Origin: REEB95 sp035934995
Lineage (GTDB): Bacteria > Pseudomonadota > Alphaproteobacteria > ATCC43930 > CGMCC-115725
DNA: 40,348 nt
Reading direction: 5' to 3'
Assembly: GCA_035934995.1 (NCBI GenBank)
Contig: DASYXI010000012.1
Location: forward strand, 1-40,348
This document shows positions 8,411 to 14,528 of this stretch, piece by piece (the first letter of the stretch is position 1; each line of letters opens with the position of its first letter). The notes beneath the pieces are model-generated. The model was not told the origin of the DNA. It saw only the letters and a program-made list of their open reading frames with translations, and ran no database searches. The translations under genes and the position numbers were made by a program.

Positions 8411-8575
8411 ATGTCTCCCAAAGCCTCTGCGCCGAAGCGCAAAGAATCACCCGCCGCACAGCACAAGCGGTTTATAGAAACCGCCACGAAGGTTGAGGCA
8501 AGCGAAGCGTCGGAGGATTTTGATCGGGCGTTTAGGCGCGTTGCGCAGCGCATTCAGCCACCCAGGAAGGCCTGA
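8411..8575 (+). CDS. 54-residue passenger protein, unknown
   Basis: Starts MSPKASAPKRKESP and continues with a charged helix containing K-R-F-I-E-T-A and E-D-F-D-R-A-F-R-R-V. The pattern R-F-I-E-T-A followed by an acidic stretch and F-x-x-A-(F/L)-R-x-(V/I) occurs in small uncharacterised proteins of mobile elements. It starts 19 bases after the zinc-ribbon gene and in the same direction, so co-transcription is likely. Its 3' end overlaps the convergent RusA-like gene by 22 bases. An in-frame upstream ATG at 8375 would overlap the previous gene and is less likely. No clear ribosome site precedes 8411. Confidence 0.6.
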   Translation: MSPKASAPKRKESPAAQHKRFIETATKVEASEASEDFDRAFRRVAQRIQPPRKA

Positions 8576-9180
8576 TTGTAGACGCGCGGTTGAATAACGC
8601 GCACGTCTACGTCAATCACCAAGCGTACATCGTGTTCGTTACCGCCTGGGCGCGAGAGCAATTGTCGCGTTTCAATATCAATCCCAGTGATTAGAGAATC
8701 GTCCTCAACAAGCGTGCAGATCGGATCAGGCGCATCGGTATCACCGCTAACCACTTGCTCCGGGTTCGTCGGCACAGACAATGCGTCGAATAGCGTTTTA
8801 AGACGATTGTCGAGATCGCCGCCTTGATAAACTTTCCCTGGCGGCTCTTTCCGCAAAAAGATAACGGTCAAGCCACATTTCAGCAGAAGGCTGTTCCGCA
8901 CCAGCGGCACGAAATTGTAGCCGCCCCTGAAGATCGGCTCACAGAGGTCAATCGAATTGGCGGTTTTCTCGGACGATTTGAACTGCTCAACCGAATGGTG
9001 TTGCTCGATTGGGAAATAGCCCCCCGAGGTCAAATACCGCCTCAACAGCAGGCGTTGTAAAGAGGGGTCAATTTCCCACAGCTCGCGCAGTTGTGGGGCC
9101 AATTGACGCCGAATTTCCCATGCCTGCTTGTGGCGTGCTTTGGCTCCAAGTTCACCATCATAGGTCAAAGTGAACCGCAT
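8554..9180 (-). CDS. RusA-like nuclease-fold passenger protein (predicted)
   Basis: This 208-residue protein runs leftward from the right end of the element. Its core resembles RusA Holliday-junction resolvase. A strand (L-T-V-I-F-L) leads into G-G-D-L-D-N-R-L-K-T-L-F-D-A-L, with Asp122, Asp124 and Lys128 at the spacing of E. coli RusA Asp70, Asp72 and Lys76. The acidic pair Asp160/Asp161 (V-E-D-D-S-L-I) corresponds to the RusA Asp91 region, and two final strands follow (V-R-L-V-I-D-V-D-V). It is longer than RusA (120 residues), with an extra N-terminal domain of about 100 residues and a loop between the motifs. The start at 9180 has GGAGG upstream and precedes the conserved-looking M-R-F-T-L-T-Y-D-G-E-L. 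An ATG at 9216 would add 12 residues. Nuclease activity is inference. Confidence 0.72.
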   Translation of the reverse strand: MRFTLTYDGELGAKARHKQAWEIRRQLAPQLRELWEIDPSLQRLLLRRYLTSGGYFPIEQHHSVEQFKSSEKTANSIDLCEPIFRGGYNFVPLVRNSLLLKCGLTVIFLRKEPPGKVYQGGDLDNRLKTLFDALSVPTNPEQVVSGDTDAPDPICTLVEDDSLITGIDIETRQLLSRPGGNEHDVRLVIDVDVRVIQPRVYNQAFLGG

Positions 9181-9219
9181 GACGCTCAAGCCCTCCATGC
9201 CGAAATGTTGTTCCATTTC

Positions 9220-9248
9220 AGCCTATTCCTGGGGCTTGGGTATGTTAA
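9220..9248 (-). promoter_or_regulatory. Candidate cargo promoter, -35 inside the right inverted repeat
   Basis: Reading leftward, TTAACA (9248-9243) lies in the right repeat at the same place as TTGACA in the left one. A weak -10, TAGGCT (9225-9220), follows after 17 bases. The predicted RNA start near 9213 falls on the 9216 ATG, which favours the 9180 start for the RusA-like gene. Confidence 0.35.
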
Positions 9249-9261
9249 GTGTAATGTCGTG
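9239..9261 (-). repeat. Right terminal inverted repeat
   Basis: The reverse complement begins CACGACATTACACTTA and ends CATACC, matching the left repeat at 20 of 23 bases. Confidence 0.92.
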
Positions 9262-9269
9262 TCATTATT
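9262..9269. repeat. Right 8-bp target-site duplication
   Basis: TCATTATT, an exact copy of 6744-6751, directly outside the right inverted repeat. Confidence 0.9.
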
Positions 9270-9272
9270 TCT

Positions 9273-9288
9273 CATAATATACATTATG
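9273..9288. repeat. AT-rich palindrome at the insertion site
   Basis: CATAAT-ATAC-ATTATG is a perfect 6-bp inverted repeat with a 4-base centre. It lies 3 bases beyond the right target duplication and 117 bases before mazG. It is part of an AT-rich patch that may hold the mazG promoter, and that may have attracted the insertion. Confidence 0.5.
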
Positions 9289-9405
9289 CGTTATATCAGC
9301 TTCTGCCCTTTATCGCTCAATGCCACCGATTCACCGCCGAGATTTGCGCCGGTACCGCCCGATGCGGCCGCGACCGCTAGAATGGCGCCACATGGGAGCC
9401 GCACG

Positions 9406-10254
9406 ATGACCGCCAAAAAATCGCCGCCTGCACGCCGCGCCAAACGCCGCCGGCCGACGCACGCCCAACCGCCGATCGAACGGCTGCTGGCCATCATGGC
9501 CCGGCTTCGCGATCCGGCGGCCGGCTGCCCGTGGGACCGCGAACAGAACTTCGCGACCATTGCGCCCTACACTATCGAGGAGGCCTACGAGGTCGCCGAA
9601 GCCGCCGAACGCAACGCCATGCCCGAGCTCAAGGAAGAACTCGGCGACTTGCTGCTCCAGGTGGCGTTCCACGCCCGAATGGCCGAGGAAATCGGCGAAT
9701 TCGACTTCGACGACGTCGCGACGGCGATCGCCGACAAGATGGTCCGGCGTCATCCGCATGTTTTCAACGCGGCCCGTATCGGCTCGGCGGCGGCCCAAAC
9801 CGCCGCCTGGGAGGATCAGAAGGCCCATGAACGCCAGGCCAAATCCGCCGACCAGGGCCGGCGCATCAGCGCACTCGACGGCGTCGGCCATGCGCTACCG
9901 GCCCTGACCCGCGCCGCCAAGCTCCAGCGCCGTGCGGCCCGAATCGGCTTCGACTGGCCGGACGTGGCGCCCATCTACGACAAGATCACGGAGGAAATCG
10001 CCGAACTTAAAGCCGAATCCGGCAACCACGACCGCAGCGAGGACGAGCTCGGCGACCTGCTATTTGCCGTCGTCAACTTGGCGCGGCAACTCGCGATCGA
10101 TCCCGAACGCGCGCTACGCGGCGCCTGCCGCAAATTCGAGCACCGGTTTCGCCAAATCGAGGACCGCCTGGCCGCCCGTGGCATCGATTCGGCCCATGCC
10201 GGCCTCGACGTCCTTGAAGCCGAATGGCAAGCCGTCAAAGCCAAAGAACGTTAA
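9406..10254 (+). CDS. mazG: Nucleoside triphosphate pyrophosphohydrolase MazG
   Basis: This 282-residue all-alpha NTP pyrophosphatase hydrolyses (d)NTPs to NMP and pyrophosphate. There are two MazG domains. The first has the CPWDREQ motif and the metal-binding E-E-A-Y-E-V and E-L-G-D-L-L-L-Q motifs (about 45-125). The second repeats E-E-I-A-E-L and E-D-E-L-G-D-L-L-F (about 175-260). A basic N-terminal tail (about 20 residues, K-K and R-R-R) precedes it. The ATG at 9406 is preceded by GGGAGCC; an in-frame ATG at 9382 is the alternative. In related genomes mazG stands near hflX/hfq and the MBL gene. Here the IS1595 element separates it from the latter. Confidence 0.95.
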   Translation: MTAKKSPPARRAKRRRPTHAQPPIERLLAIMARLRDPAAGCPWDREQNFATIAPYTIEEAYEVAEAAERNAMPELKEELGDLLLQVAFHARMAEEIGEFDFDDVATAIADKMVRRHPHVFNAARIGSAAAQTAAWEDQKAHERQAKSADQGRRISALDGVGHALPALTRAAKLQRRAARIGFDWPDVAPIYDKITEEIAELKAESGNHDRSEDELGDLLFAVVNLARQLAIDPERALRGACRKFEHRFRQIEDRLAARGIDSAHAGLDVLEAEWQAVKAKER

Positions 10255-10337
10255 GTGACCCAGCTAAAAATATTGAAGAACAAATCGTTATAGGCCGACT
10301 CTAACATTCGTGCGGGCGTCGAATTGAGCCGCTCGCT

Positions 10338-11204
10338 CTAGGCTTCCATCAGTAGGTTGATCAGACTCGAGGTGTCCCACCGGCCGCCACCCCGCTCCTG
10401 GATGCGTTGATAGAACTGATCGATCAAGGCGGTTGCCGGCAACGCCGATTTGTTGCGCCGCGCCTCGTTCAAGCAGATGCCGAGATCCTTGCGCATCCAA
10501 TCGACGGCGAAGCCGAAATCGAACTTGCCGTCGAGCATGGTCAGCGCGCGGTTGTCCATCTGCCACGACTGCGCCGCGCCTTTGGAGATGGTTTCGACCA
10601 CCCTCTTGCCGTCGAGTCCGGCGCGGGCGGCGAAATTGAGCGCCTCGGACAGGCCCTGCAACAGACCGGCGATGGCGATCTGATTGACCATCTTGGTGAG
10701 TTGACCGCTTCCCGCCGGCCCCATCAGGGTGACGGCGCGGCCGTAATGCGCCATGACCGGCTGCGCCGTGGCGAAGACCGTATCGTCGCCGCCGACCATG
10801 ACGGTGAGCTTGCCGTTTTGCGCGCCGGCTTGGCCGCCGGAAACCGGCGCATCGAGAAAGCCGATGCCGCGCTCCTTGGCGAGTTGATAAAGCTCGCGCG
10901 CCACCTCGGCCGACGCCGTGGTGTGATCGGCAAAGATCGCGCCGCGCTTCATGCCGGCGAACGCGCCTTGCGCCCCGGTCACGACGGCGCGCAGATCGTC
11001 GTCATTGCCGACGCAGGCGAACACGATATCGGCATCGGTCGCCGCATCGGCGGGCGTCGGCCGCAGACTGCCGCCATATTCCTTGACCCAGTCTTCGGCC
11101 CGCGACGCGGTGCGGTTGAACACCACGACCGTATGGCCGTTCTTGGCGAGATGGCCCGCCATCGGATAGCCCATCACCCCAAGACCGAGAAACGCCACTT
11201 TCAT
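10338..11204 (-). CDS. NAD(P)-dependent beta-hydroxyacid dehydrogenase (3-hydroxyisobutyrate dehydrogenase family)
   Basis: This 288-residue protein has an N-terminal Rossmann fold (FLGLGVMGYPMAGHL) and the F-N-R-T cofactor-selecting motif, suggesting NADP preference. The substrate motif DAPVSGGQAGA is followed by the catalytic lysine in G-S-G-Q-L-T-K-M-V-N-Q. The C-terminal helical domain is complete. The family includes 3-hydroxyisobutyrate, tartronate semialdehyde and glyoxylate/succinate-semialdehyde reductases; the exact substrate cannot be told. Its ATG overlaps the hflX stop by four bases (ATGA), so it is likely translationally coupled to hflX. Confidence 0.92.
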   Translation of the reverse strand: MKVAFLGLGVMGYPMAGHLAKNGHTVVVFNRTASRAEDWVKEYGGSLRPTPADAATDADIVFACVGNDDDLRAVVTGAQGAFAGMKRGAIFADHTTASAEVARELYQLAKERGIGFLDAPVSGGQAGAQNGKLTVMVGGDDTVFATAQPVMAHYGRAVTLMGPAGSGQLTKMVNQIAIAGLLQGLSEALNFAARAGLDGKRVVETISKGAAQSWQMDNRALTMLDGKFDFGFAVDWMRKDLGICLNEARRNKSALPATALIDQFYQRIQERGGGRWDTSSLINLLMEA

Positions 11205-12541
11205 TGCCGCCTCCGTGTTTCATCGCCCGTATGGCGGGCGTGGAACCGGCCGAGCTCGGCCGGGCTCAAACGTACTTCGAGATGGGCTTCGCGCTCATCA
11301 TCCTCGCGCTTGACGACGGTGCCGTGACGATAGAGCCACGCGAGCGTCGCGCCGTCCGACAATTTGACGTCGAGCCGCACCGGCGCGCGGCCATCGAGCC
11401 GCTCGTCGAGCAGCGCCAACAGCCGGTCGCAGCCCTGCCCCGTCCGCGCCGACACCGGCACTGCGGCTTCGTTGCGGTGGGTCTGGTTCAACAGCGCGTT
11501 GCGCGCATCGGGCGACAGCAGATCGATCTTGTTGAGGGCCTCGATCAGCCCCTCCTCCACACGCTCACCGAGGCCCATCTCGCCCAGCACGCGATGCACA
11601 TCGTCGCGTTGCGCATCGCTGTCAGGATGGTGGACGTCACGCACGTGGACGATGAGGTCGGCTTCGCTCACTTCTTCGAGCGTCGCGCGGAACGCCGCCA
11701 CCAGGGTCGTCGGCAACTCGGAGACGAAGCCCACCGTGTCCGACAGGATCGCCGGATCGCCCGACGGCAATTCGAGCCGTCGCATGGTCGGATCGAGCGT
11801 CTCGAACAGCCGGTCGGCGGACGAGACGGTGGCGCGGGTCAATCGATTGAACAGGGTCGATTTTCCGGCGTTGGTGTAACCGACCAGCGCCACCACCGGA
11901 TAGGGCACGCGCTTGCGCGCACCGCGATGGATCTGACGCGTTCGCTTGACGCCTTCGAGTTCCTTCTTGAGCACGGTGATGCGGTCGGTGATCAACCGGC
12001 GATCCATTTCGAGCTGGCTTTCGCCAGGACCGCCGAGGAACCCGAAACCGCCGCGCTGGCGTTCGAGGTGCGTCCACGACCGCACCAGCCGCGAGCGCTG
12101 ATACGTCAGCGCGGCAAGCTCGACCTGGAGGCGGCCTTCTCGCGTACGCGCGCGTTCGCCGAAGATTTCGAGGATCAAACCCGTCCGGTCGATCACCTTG
12201 CATTTCCACGCGCGCTCGAGATTCCGCTGTTGCACCGGCGTCACCGGCGCGTCGATGACGACGACATCGATCGCATGCTCGGCGATCATGGTGCCGAAGG
12301 CTTCGACCGCGCCCTTGCCCAGCAGCGCCGCCGGACTCCACGCGGCGACCCGGGCGACTTCGGCGGCGACGACCTCGAGCGCAATTGCCTCGGCCAACCC
12401 GACGGCCTCTTCGAGGCGCGCTTCGGGCGTGCGACCGTCGCGCGTGCGCGCGCCCTCGCCGGTGCCGCGGCCGCGCCGCAGCACCGGATGGATCACCAGA
12501 CACCGACCGACCGAATTACGGCGCGTGTTCTCCGACGCCAT
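11201..12541 (-). CDS. hflX: GTPase HflX (ribosome-splitting)
   Basis: This 446-residue protein has an N-terminal HflX domain with the conserved GGFGFLGGPGESQLE glycine-rich segment and a coiled coil (about 150-200). The GTPase domain follows, with G1 GYTNAGKST, G3 DTVGF, G4 NKID and G5 S-A-R-T. In the family this GTPase binds 50S subunits and splits stalled or stress-arrested ribosomes. It starts 8 bases after the hfq stop, the classic hfq-hflX pair. The four-base overlap with the downstream dehydrogenase suggests one transcript. Confidence 0.96.
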   Translation of the reverse strand: MASENTRRNSVGRCLVIHPVLRRGRGTGEGARTRDGRTPEARLEEAVGLAEAIALEVVAAEVARVAAWSPAALLGKGAVEAFGTMIAEHAIDVVVIDAPVTPVQQRNLERAWKCKVIDRTGLILEIFGERARTREGRLQVELAALTYQRSRLVRSWTHLERQRGGFGFLGGPGESQLEMDRRLITDRITVLKKELEGVKRTRQIHRGARKRVPYPVVALVGYTNAGKSTLFNRLTRATVSSADRLFETLDPTMRRLELPSGDPAILSDTVGFVSELPTTLVAAFRATLEEVSEADLIVHVRDVHHPDSDAQRDDVHRVLGEMGLGERVEEGLIEALNKIDLLSPDARNALLNQTHRNEAAVPVSARTGQGCDRLLALLDERLDGRAPVRLDVKLSDGATLAWLYRHGTVVKREDDEREAHLEVRLSPAELGRFHARHTGDETRRRQ

Positions 12542-12549
12542 GCTGCGCG

Positions 12550-12801
12550 TCAGGCTTCTTCCGTCTCTTTGTCGGGTTCGAACAGCTGGATCGGCTGCGC
12601 CGGCATCACGGTCGAAATCGCGTGCTTGTAGACCAGCTGCGAATGCGCATCGCGCCGCAGCAGCACGCAGAAATTGTCGAACCAGGTAATGATGCCTTGC
12701 AGCTTGACGCCGTTGACCAGGAACACCGTCACCGGTGTTTTGTTCTTGCGTACATTGTTGAGAAAGACGTCCTGAACATTTTGTGATTTTTCCGACGACA
12801 T
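12550..12801 (-). CDS. hfq: RNA chaperone Hfq
   Basis: This 83-residue protein has both Sm motifs: Sm1 V-F-L-V-N-G-V-K-L-Q-G and Sm2 Y-K-H-A-I-S-T. The proximal-face residues are in LVYKHAIST, and Q-N-V-Q-D-V-F-L-N is the N-terminal helix. It forms hexamers that pair small RNAs with mRNAs. The ATG at 12801 has AAGGGG seven bases upstream; an earlier in-frame start would add a non-Hfq extension. The 120-base gap to the HAD gene upstream leaves room for an own promoter. Confidence 0.97.
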   Translation of the reverse strand: MSSEKSQNVQDVFLNNVRKNKTPVTVFLVNGVKLQGIITWFDNFCVLLRRDAHSQLVYKHAISTVMPAQPIQLFEPDKETEEA

Positions 12802-12921
12802 GGGGCTACCCCTTCTTTCATTTCTGTCGGAGCCGATTTGCGGCATGCGCCGTGTGGCTTGGGCGCCGGGCGGCCGTTCGTGCTCATCTCATTGATAACA
12901 GACCCCGGCCGGATTGGGAAT

Positions 12922-13572
12922 TCACATGGCGCTGAGATGCCTGACAAAACTGCCGCAGTCCGGAAATCGCATATCGGGCGGGAACTTAGCCAGTTCCGCC
13001 GGCGGCGAATGCGGCGCGCCCAGCAGCACGCCGGTCAGGCCGGCGTGATGCGCGCTCTGCATGTCGAGTGCCGTGTCGCCGACATACCAGACGTGGCGGC
13101 CGGCCCCGATTCCGCTGCCGTCGAGGGCGGCCACGAAAGCGGCCGGATCGGGCTTGTCGGCAGACGCATCGCCAGCGCCAACGAGTCGGCGAAAATAACC
13201 GTCCCAGCCGATATGGGCGGCTTCGGTGCGCAACGACGCGCCAGTCTTATTGCTGACGACCGCAAGGTAATAGCCCGCGCCGTGCAGCGTTCCGAGCATC
13301 GAGGCGGCGCCGGGCAGCGCGGCCAGGCGTTCGAGATGGATGGCGGCGTAATTGTCGAGATAGATTTGCCGTGCCTCTTGCCAGCGCGCGCCGAAAAGAT
13401 CGGGAAAGCTGTGCTTTAAGCTGCGCGCGACGCGCGACTTCGTTTCGGCAAGCGTCCATGGCGCATGCCCCATGCGCTCGAGCGTGCCGAGCAGCGCCTC
13501 ATGGATGGTTTCCCACGTATCGACCAGGGTGTTGTCCCAATCGAACAAGATTGCGCGCGGCTTTGCCGTCAT
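12922..13572 (-). CDS. HAD-superfamily phosphatase (phosphoglycolate phosphatase-like)
   Basis: This 216-residue protein carries the four HAD motifs: DWDNTLVDTW (nucleophile and acid Asp), V-V-S-N-K-T (Ser/Thr), the lysine of D-K-P-D-P-A, and Y-V-G-D-T-A-L-D. The alpha-helical cap between motifs I and II fits the Gph subclass. Its place between the D-amino-acid aminotransferase and hfq is a recurring order in alphaproteobacteria. The ATG at 13572 is preferred because it sits just before motif I. Upstream lies a near-copy of its first ten codons (13619-13648), a duplicated start region. Substrate unknown. Confidence 0.9.
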   Translation of the reverse strand: MTAKPRAILFDWDNTLVDTWETIHEALLGTLERMGHAPWTLAETKSRVARSLKHSFPDLFGARWQEARQIYLDNYAAIHLERLAALPGAASMLGTLHGAGYYLAVVSNKTGASLRTEAAHIGWDGYFRRLVGAGDASADKPDPAAFVAALDGSGIGAGRHVWYVGDTALDMQSAHHAGLTGVLLGAPHSPPAELAKFPPDMRFPDCGSFVRHLSAM

Positions 13573-13588
13573 CGTGCCCTTCGCCAAC

Positions 13589-13648
13589 TCAAGATCTTGT
13601 CGCCTGCGGCGACGGGGCGAACAGGATCGCCCGCGGCTTCGCCGTCAC
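13589..13648 (-). pseudogene. 19-codon echo of the HAD gene start
   Basis: Reading leftward from GTG at 13648, the codons spell (M)TAKPRAILF, identical to the first ten residues of the HAD protein, then diverge (A-P-S-P-Q-A-T-R-S) to TGA. The 30 bases differ from the real start (13543-13572) at five positions, and all five are third-codon changes or the ATG/GTG first base. The GTG overlaps the aminotransferase stop (GTGA), the position expected of a coupled start. It is a relic of a duplication, or a short coupled leader; which copy is ancestral is unclear. Confidence 0.6.
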
Positions 13649-14505
13649 CGCGTTACGCCCGCCAGCGCGAATTCGCTGTAGAGGGCGCGCAGGCGACGAA
13701 CGAACTCGCCTGGTTTCCCCTCGCCCACCGTGGCGTCATCGATGCGCACGATCGGCACGACGAAATTGGTCGTGCTGGTGAGGAACGCTTCACGCGCCGT
13801 CTCGGCTTCGGCGACGCTGAACGGTCGTTCCACCAACTTGAGCCCTGCCTCGGCCGCGACCTTGAGCACGCCCAGACGCGTGACCCCGTTGAGGATCCCG
13901 TGATCCGCCTGGCGCGTGACGATTTCATTCTTTGCGGTGACGATCCAGGCGTTGCTCGACGTGCCTTCGGTGACGTTGCCGTCGCGATCGACCTGCCACG
14001 CCTCATACGCGCCGGCTTCGCGCGCCTGTTGCTTGGCGAGCGCATTCGGCAACAGCGCCACCGACTTGATGTCGGGCCGCGCCCAACGGATGTCCGGCAC
14101 GGTGACGACGCGCACGCCGCGTTCGATGATCTTGGGGTCGAGCGGCCGCTGCGCTCGCGCGGTCATGATGAGGCTCGGGCGCGCGGCGGGCGGAAACGAA
14201 AACTCGCGTGGCGCCGCGCCGCGGGTGATCTGGAGATAGATGATGCCGTCGACGACGCGATTGCGTCGTATGGTTTCGCGCATCACCGCTTTGAGCGCCG
14301 CATCCGACATCGGCTGCGCAATGCGCAGTTCGGCGAGCGAGCGGTGCAGCCGCGCGAGATGCGGCGTCTCATCGACGAAACCGCCCCCGCGCACCGCGAT
14401 GACCTCGTAAACGCCGTCGGCGAATTGAAAGCCGCGATCTTCGATATGGACGCAAGCTTGACGGTGCGGAACATAGCGGCCGTTCACATAGGCGATACGC
14501 GACAT
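13645..14505 (-). CDS. D-amino-acid aminotransferase (class IV, PLP)
   Basis: This 286-residue fold-type IV enzyme has the PLP lysine Lys147 in D-I-K-S-V-A-L-L, the phosphate/cofactor motif E180-G-T-S-S-N-A-W, and R-G-F-Q-F-A-D-G-V-Y-E-V at the N terminus. These match D-alanine transaminases, which interconvert D-amino acids and 2-oxoacids and supply D-Ala/D-Glu. Branched-chain aminotransferase or aminodeoxychorismate lyase is less likely because of the D-I-K-S and N-A-x-A-K-Q-Q-A blocks. It follows ntrX after 23 bases and precedes the HAD gene. Confidence 0.9.
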   Translation of the reverse strand: MSRIAYVNGRYVPHRQACVHIEDRGFQFADGVYEVIAVRGGGFVDETPHLARLHRSLAELRIAQPMSDAALKAVMRETIRRNRVVDGIIYLQITRGAAPREFSFPPAARPSLIMTARAQRPLDPKIIERGVRVVTVPDIRWARPDIKSVALLPNALAKQQAREAGAYEAWQVDRDGNVTEGTSSNAWIVTAKNEIVTRQADHGILNGVTRLGVLKVAAEAGLKLVERPFSVAEAETAREAFLTSTTNFVVPIVRIDDATVGEGKPGEFVRRLRALYSEFALAGVTR

Positions 14506-14528
14506 ATTTGGATTCCGAAAAGATGAAT

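Larger units (their letters stand above)
6752..9261. mobile_element. Complete IS1595-family element with three passenger genes
   Basis: The 2510-bp element is bounded by 23-bp imperfect inverted repeats (20 of 23 matching) and flanked by an 8-bp direct repeat. It encodes an IS1595-type transposase and three further genes: a coiled-coil/zinc-ribbon protein, a 54-residue protein, and a leftward gene with a RusA-like motif. The ends and the transposase frame are intact, and the target duplication is perfect, so it is probably a recent and potentially active insertion. It lies between the MBL gene and mazG. IS1595 members with passenger genes are known; this particular cargo set is not one I recognise. 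Confidence 0.92.

Noticed and set aside
6752..9261. Interpreting the cargo as a phage-defence or toxin-antitoxin system
   Set aside because: No effector, toxin fold or defence gene is recognisable; only a nuclease-like motif and a zinc ribbon are seen, which is too little.
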